From Bacteroidota bacterium (GTDB lineage Bacteria; Bacteroidota; Ignavibacteria; UBA10030; UBA8401), in assembly GCA_019455105.1 (NCBI GenBank), contig JACFMZ010000002.1, forward strand, positions 51,516-88,928: a stretch of 37,413 bases of DNA. The letters run 5' to 3'. Numbering within the stretch: the first letter of the stretch is position 1; the number at the start of each line of letters is the position of its first letter. The notes under the pieces are model-generated. The model saw only the letters and a list, made by a program, of their open reading frames with translations. It ran no database searches and was not told where the DNA came from. This document shows positions 35,499 through 37,413 of this stretch, piece by piece. The position numbers and the translations under genes were made by a program.

Positions 35499-37413
35499 TT
35501 ACTTTAGAAGAAGCATTTTTTTTGTTTGAACAAAATTTCCTGCCTTTATTTGATACAAATAGATACCGCTGGATAATTGTGAAGCGTCGAATGGTACGCT
35601 GTAACTTCCCGGTGCTTGTTCCGCATTCACTAAAACATTTACTTCTCTGCCGAGCATATCAAACACTGTTAACGTTACTTTTCCTGCTTCTGGCACTTGG
35701 TAACTGATCACCGTTGCCGGATTAAACGGATTGGGATAATTTTGCGATAAAGAAAATTCCGCAGGAAGAGTATTTTTTCTTTCCGCAATTCCTGTGGTGG
35801 TGCCGGGCCAAGTAGTACCGATACGAATGCCGTCAATCTTTAACTGCGGCGCCGCGCTGGAATTTCCCTGACGCAGCGTAACAATTCCTAAATCAGCGGC
35901 ATCTGTTTTCGCGCTGGTATAACTGCTGATTTCTTTTGTTCCCGGTTCGGCAGAAGGAAGCGATGAAGAAAAGACAAAAACATCAATCGGGTCATTGGTT
36001 GTGCTTCCTGAAAGAAATTCATACCGCACCACGACAAGATAGGTTTGATTGAATTGAAGCACGGTTGTTCCGTATTTTCCGCCGCCGGAAACTTCGCTGA
36101 ATTTGCTGATGCCGACAACATAACCGCTTCCCGATGATTTAACATGGACTCGCGTGAAGTAATTTGTTTGAACATCAGAGGGGGATAAGGCAATAAAATA
36201 ATCTCCCGTTTGTGCACTTTCGACATTCATCATAAATGATAAATAAACCGGTCCTTCGGAAATAGGATCGAAGGAGTTATAGACATCCTGACCGGAAGTT
36301 TTTAGCAGTGCGGCGTTGCCGATTCCGGAAGAACTGTATCCGGAAAACGTAAGTCCCGGTGAAACAATAGTAATTGAATTTGCAGTTGCGGTTCCGCTTA
36401 AAACCCAGCCGGCATCTAATAGTACTGTTCCTGCGTTTCCGGTAAAGTCTTCAACAAAATTTGCGCTGCCGTTTGCTGCTTTTTGGTTCGCAATAAAATT
36501 AACTCCGGACGAAGTCGTACCGGCGGTAACAGGAACGGCAGTTTTTTCGTTCGGGTTATCAACGGCAGGGTCGTGAGATTCGTTGACGCCGTTGTAATAT
36601 TCCGGAGCAATGGGGTTTTTAAAAGAAAGATCTGTTAAATCGTACGCATACGGACCGACACTTGAGCCGCCGGTAAAATTTTTATCAATCGGTTCTGCGC
36701 GAACGTAGTATGAGCCGGGCGCAATTCCTTCAATAGTAAAGCCGCCGGTATAGATTTGCGAATCGTACGCATAATAATCCGTTACGGTAGAAATTTGATT
36801 CATCAGCGAATCCGCCCCTGTGCTAATGGCGATAATGTTAGCGCCGGTAACCGCCGAACCGTTTGCTTTTGTAACGGTGCCGGAAATTTTTCCCGTTGTT
36901 GAAGCGAACGAAGCAGCGGGATACAACAGCGAGATAGCCGCAATATCATCAGGATTTAAATCGCCGAGCGGAACATCGTTGATGGTTGCCGTTGGATACA
37001 TAGTGGGAATGTAAATGGTTTTATCGCTGTCGCCGACAAATTTTCCGTTAATTTGTGTATGGTCAAGACCGAGAAAATGTCCGAATTCGTGAACGAAGGT
37101 TGATTTCCATTCATCATAGGTAAAACTATTGGTTGTGCCGTCGGCAAATTTTCCGTTCATAAATGCTTCCCCTTCATCGAGATACCCGTCGCCGTCAACA
37201 TCTTCGGAATAGGCGAAACCGATAATATCGGCGGAAGAGCCGGCGCCGAACATTGCATCGGTAATGGAACCGTCGCTGTCGAAAACTATCGGATTGATGC
37301 CGTCAAGTTTTACGCCTGATAATGAAGAATAAGATGTCCAGTTCGCCCCGGTAACATCAACCGGAAGCGTATCGGCATCGGTATGATTGAAAACAACGGT
37401 AGCGGTTGCCACA
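35499..37413 (-). CDS. Secreted matrixin-type metalloprotease with T9SS sorting domain (5' end missing)
   Basis: At least 637 residues; the reading frame is open to the right edge, so the start and signal peptide lie outside. The metzincin zinc motif HEFGHFLGLDH (bases 37059-37091) fits HExxHxxGxxH, and the Met-turn PTMYPT follows ~30 residues later. Then come a carboxypeptidase-regulatory-like domain (GKISGTVTKANGSAVTGANI ... GSYYVRAEP) and a ~200-residue beta-rich domain of unknown fold (NFVEDFTGNAG to KIDGIRIGTTW). A T9SS type A domain ends the protein (NYPNPFNPA, VFDMLGREV, SSGIYLYQIKAG, QTKKM). It should be a surface or extracellular protease; the substrate is unknown. It is convergent with the fusion gene and separated from it by a hairpin. 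Confidence 0.93.
   Translation of the reverse strand, partial: VATATVVFNHTDADTLPVDVTGANWTSYSSLSGVKLDGINPIVFDSDGSITDAMFGAGSSADIIGFAYSEDVDGDGYLDEGEAFMNGKFADGTTNSFTYDEWKSTFVHEFGHFLGLDHTQINGKFVGDSDKTIYIPTMYPTATINDVPLGDLNPDDIAAISLLYPAASFASTTGKISGTVTKANGSAVTGANIIAISTGADSLMNQISTVTDYYAYDSQIYTGGFTIEGIAPGSYYVRAEPIDKNFTGGSSVGPYAYDLTDLSFKNPIAPEYYNGVNESHDPAVDNPNEKTAVPVTAGTTSSGVNFIANQKAANGSANFVEDFTGNAGTVLLDAGWVLSGTATANSITIVSPGLTFSGYSSSGIGNAALLKTSGQDVYNSFDPISEGPVYLSFMMNVESAQTGDYFIALSPSDVQTNYFTRVHVKSSGSGYVVGISKFSEVSGGGKYGTTVLQFNQTYLVVVRYEFLSGSTTNDPIDVFVFSSSLPSAEPGTKEISSYTSAKTDAADLGIVTLRQGNSSAAPQLKIDGIRIGTTWPGTTTGIAERKNTLPAEFSLSQNYPNPFNPATVISYQVPEAGKVTLTVFDMLGREVNVLVNAEQAPGSYSVPFDASQLSSGIYLYQIKAGNFVQTKKMLLLK

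Noticed and set aside
1-37413. CRISPR arrays, tRNA genes, insertion sequences, prophage or defence systems
   Set aside because: No regularly spaced direct repeats, cloverleaf sequences, transposase or integrase motifs, or known defence domains were seen on either strand.

Overview
The window looks like chromosome from a Gram-negative bacterium of the Bacteroidota/Chlorobiota/Ignavibacteriota (FCB) group, most likely Ignavibacteria or a close relative. Three proteins end in a type IX secretion (T9SS) type A sorting domain of the NYPNPFNP...DMLGRE...QTKKM form. There are PorV- and FadL-type barrels, a TonB-dependent receptor with a carboxypeptidase-regulatory-like N-terminus, relaxed lipoboxes, a KMGKS-type cysteinyl-tRNA synthetase, and candidate promoters resembling the Bacteroidota -33/-7 type. 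No tRNA, rRNA, CRISPR, integrase or transposase was seen, and no stretch of 300 bases or more lacks a gene.

Layout. (1) 1-67 holds the tail of an unidentified + strand gene, followed by an MscS-type channel on the - strand. (2) 1897-9167 is a + strand run: recN, cysS, a signal-peptide barrel protein, two related lipoproteins (one Tyr-rich, one with CxxCH) and a FadL/TodX-like barrel, closed by a clear intrinsic terminator at 9220-9254. (3) 9285-11545 encodes a membrane-anchored metallophosphoesterase and a Ca2+/H+ antiporter. (4) 11623-14061 encodes a secreted GHL10-family glycosidase-like protein with a T9SS signal. (5) 14248-23912 is visibly AT-richer: TonB-dependent receptor, large FN3 protein, lipoprotein, PorV-like barrel, IPT/TIG lipoprotein and a T9SS beta-propeller protein. 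Hairpin terminators flank it at 14060-14083 (weak) and 23935-23977 (good). (6) 24059-35386 is a tightly packed envelope-biogenesis run: rfaE1, rfaE2, tamB-like, rnr, and a 1045-residue fusion of a gluzincin-type peptidase, a TolB-like propeller and an outer-membrane barrel. (7) A convergent secreted matrixin-type metalloprotease with a T9SS signal runs off the right edge.

How it fits together: most of the window concerns the cell envelope. It covers heptose activation for LPS, TamB-like delivery to the outer membrane, barrels, lipoproteins, TonB-linked uptake and T9SS cargo. A few housekeeping genes (recN, cysS, rnr) sit in the same runs.

The two places most likely to hold something undescribed are the AT-rich receptor/PorV/T9SS cassette at 14.2-23.9 kb and the lipoprotein pair at 6.0-7.7 kb. 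The peptidase-propeller-barrel fusion beside tamB is a third interesting item. All functions were read from sequence by eye; no database search was run.
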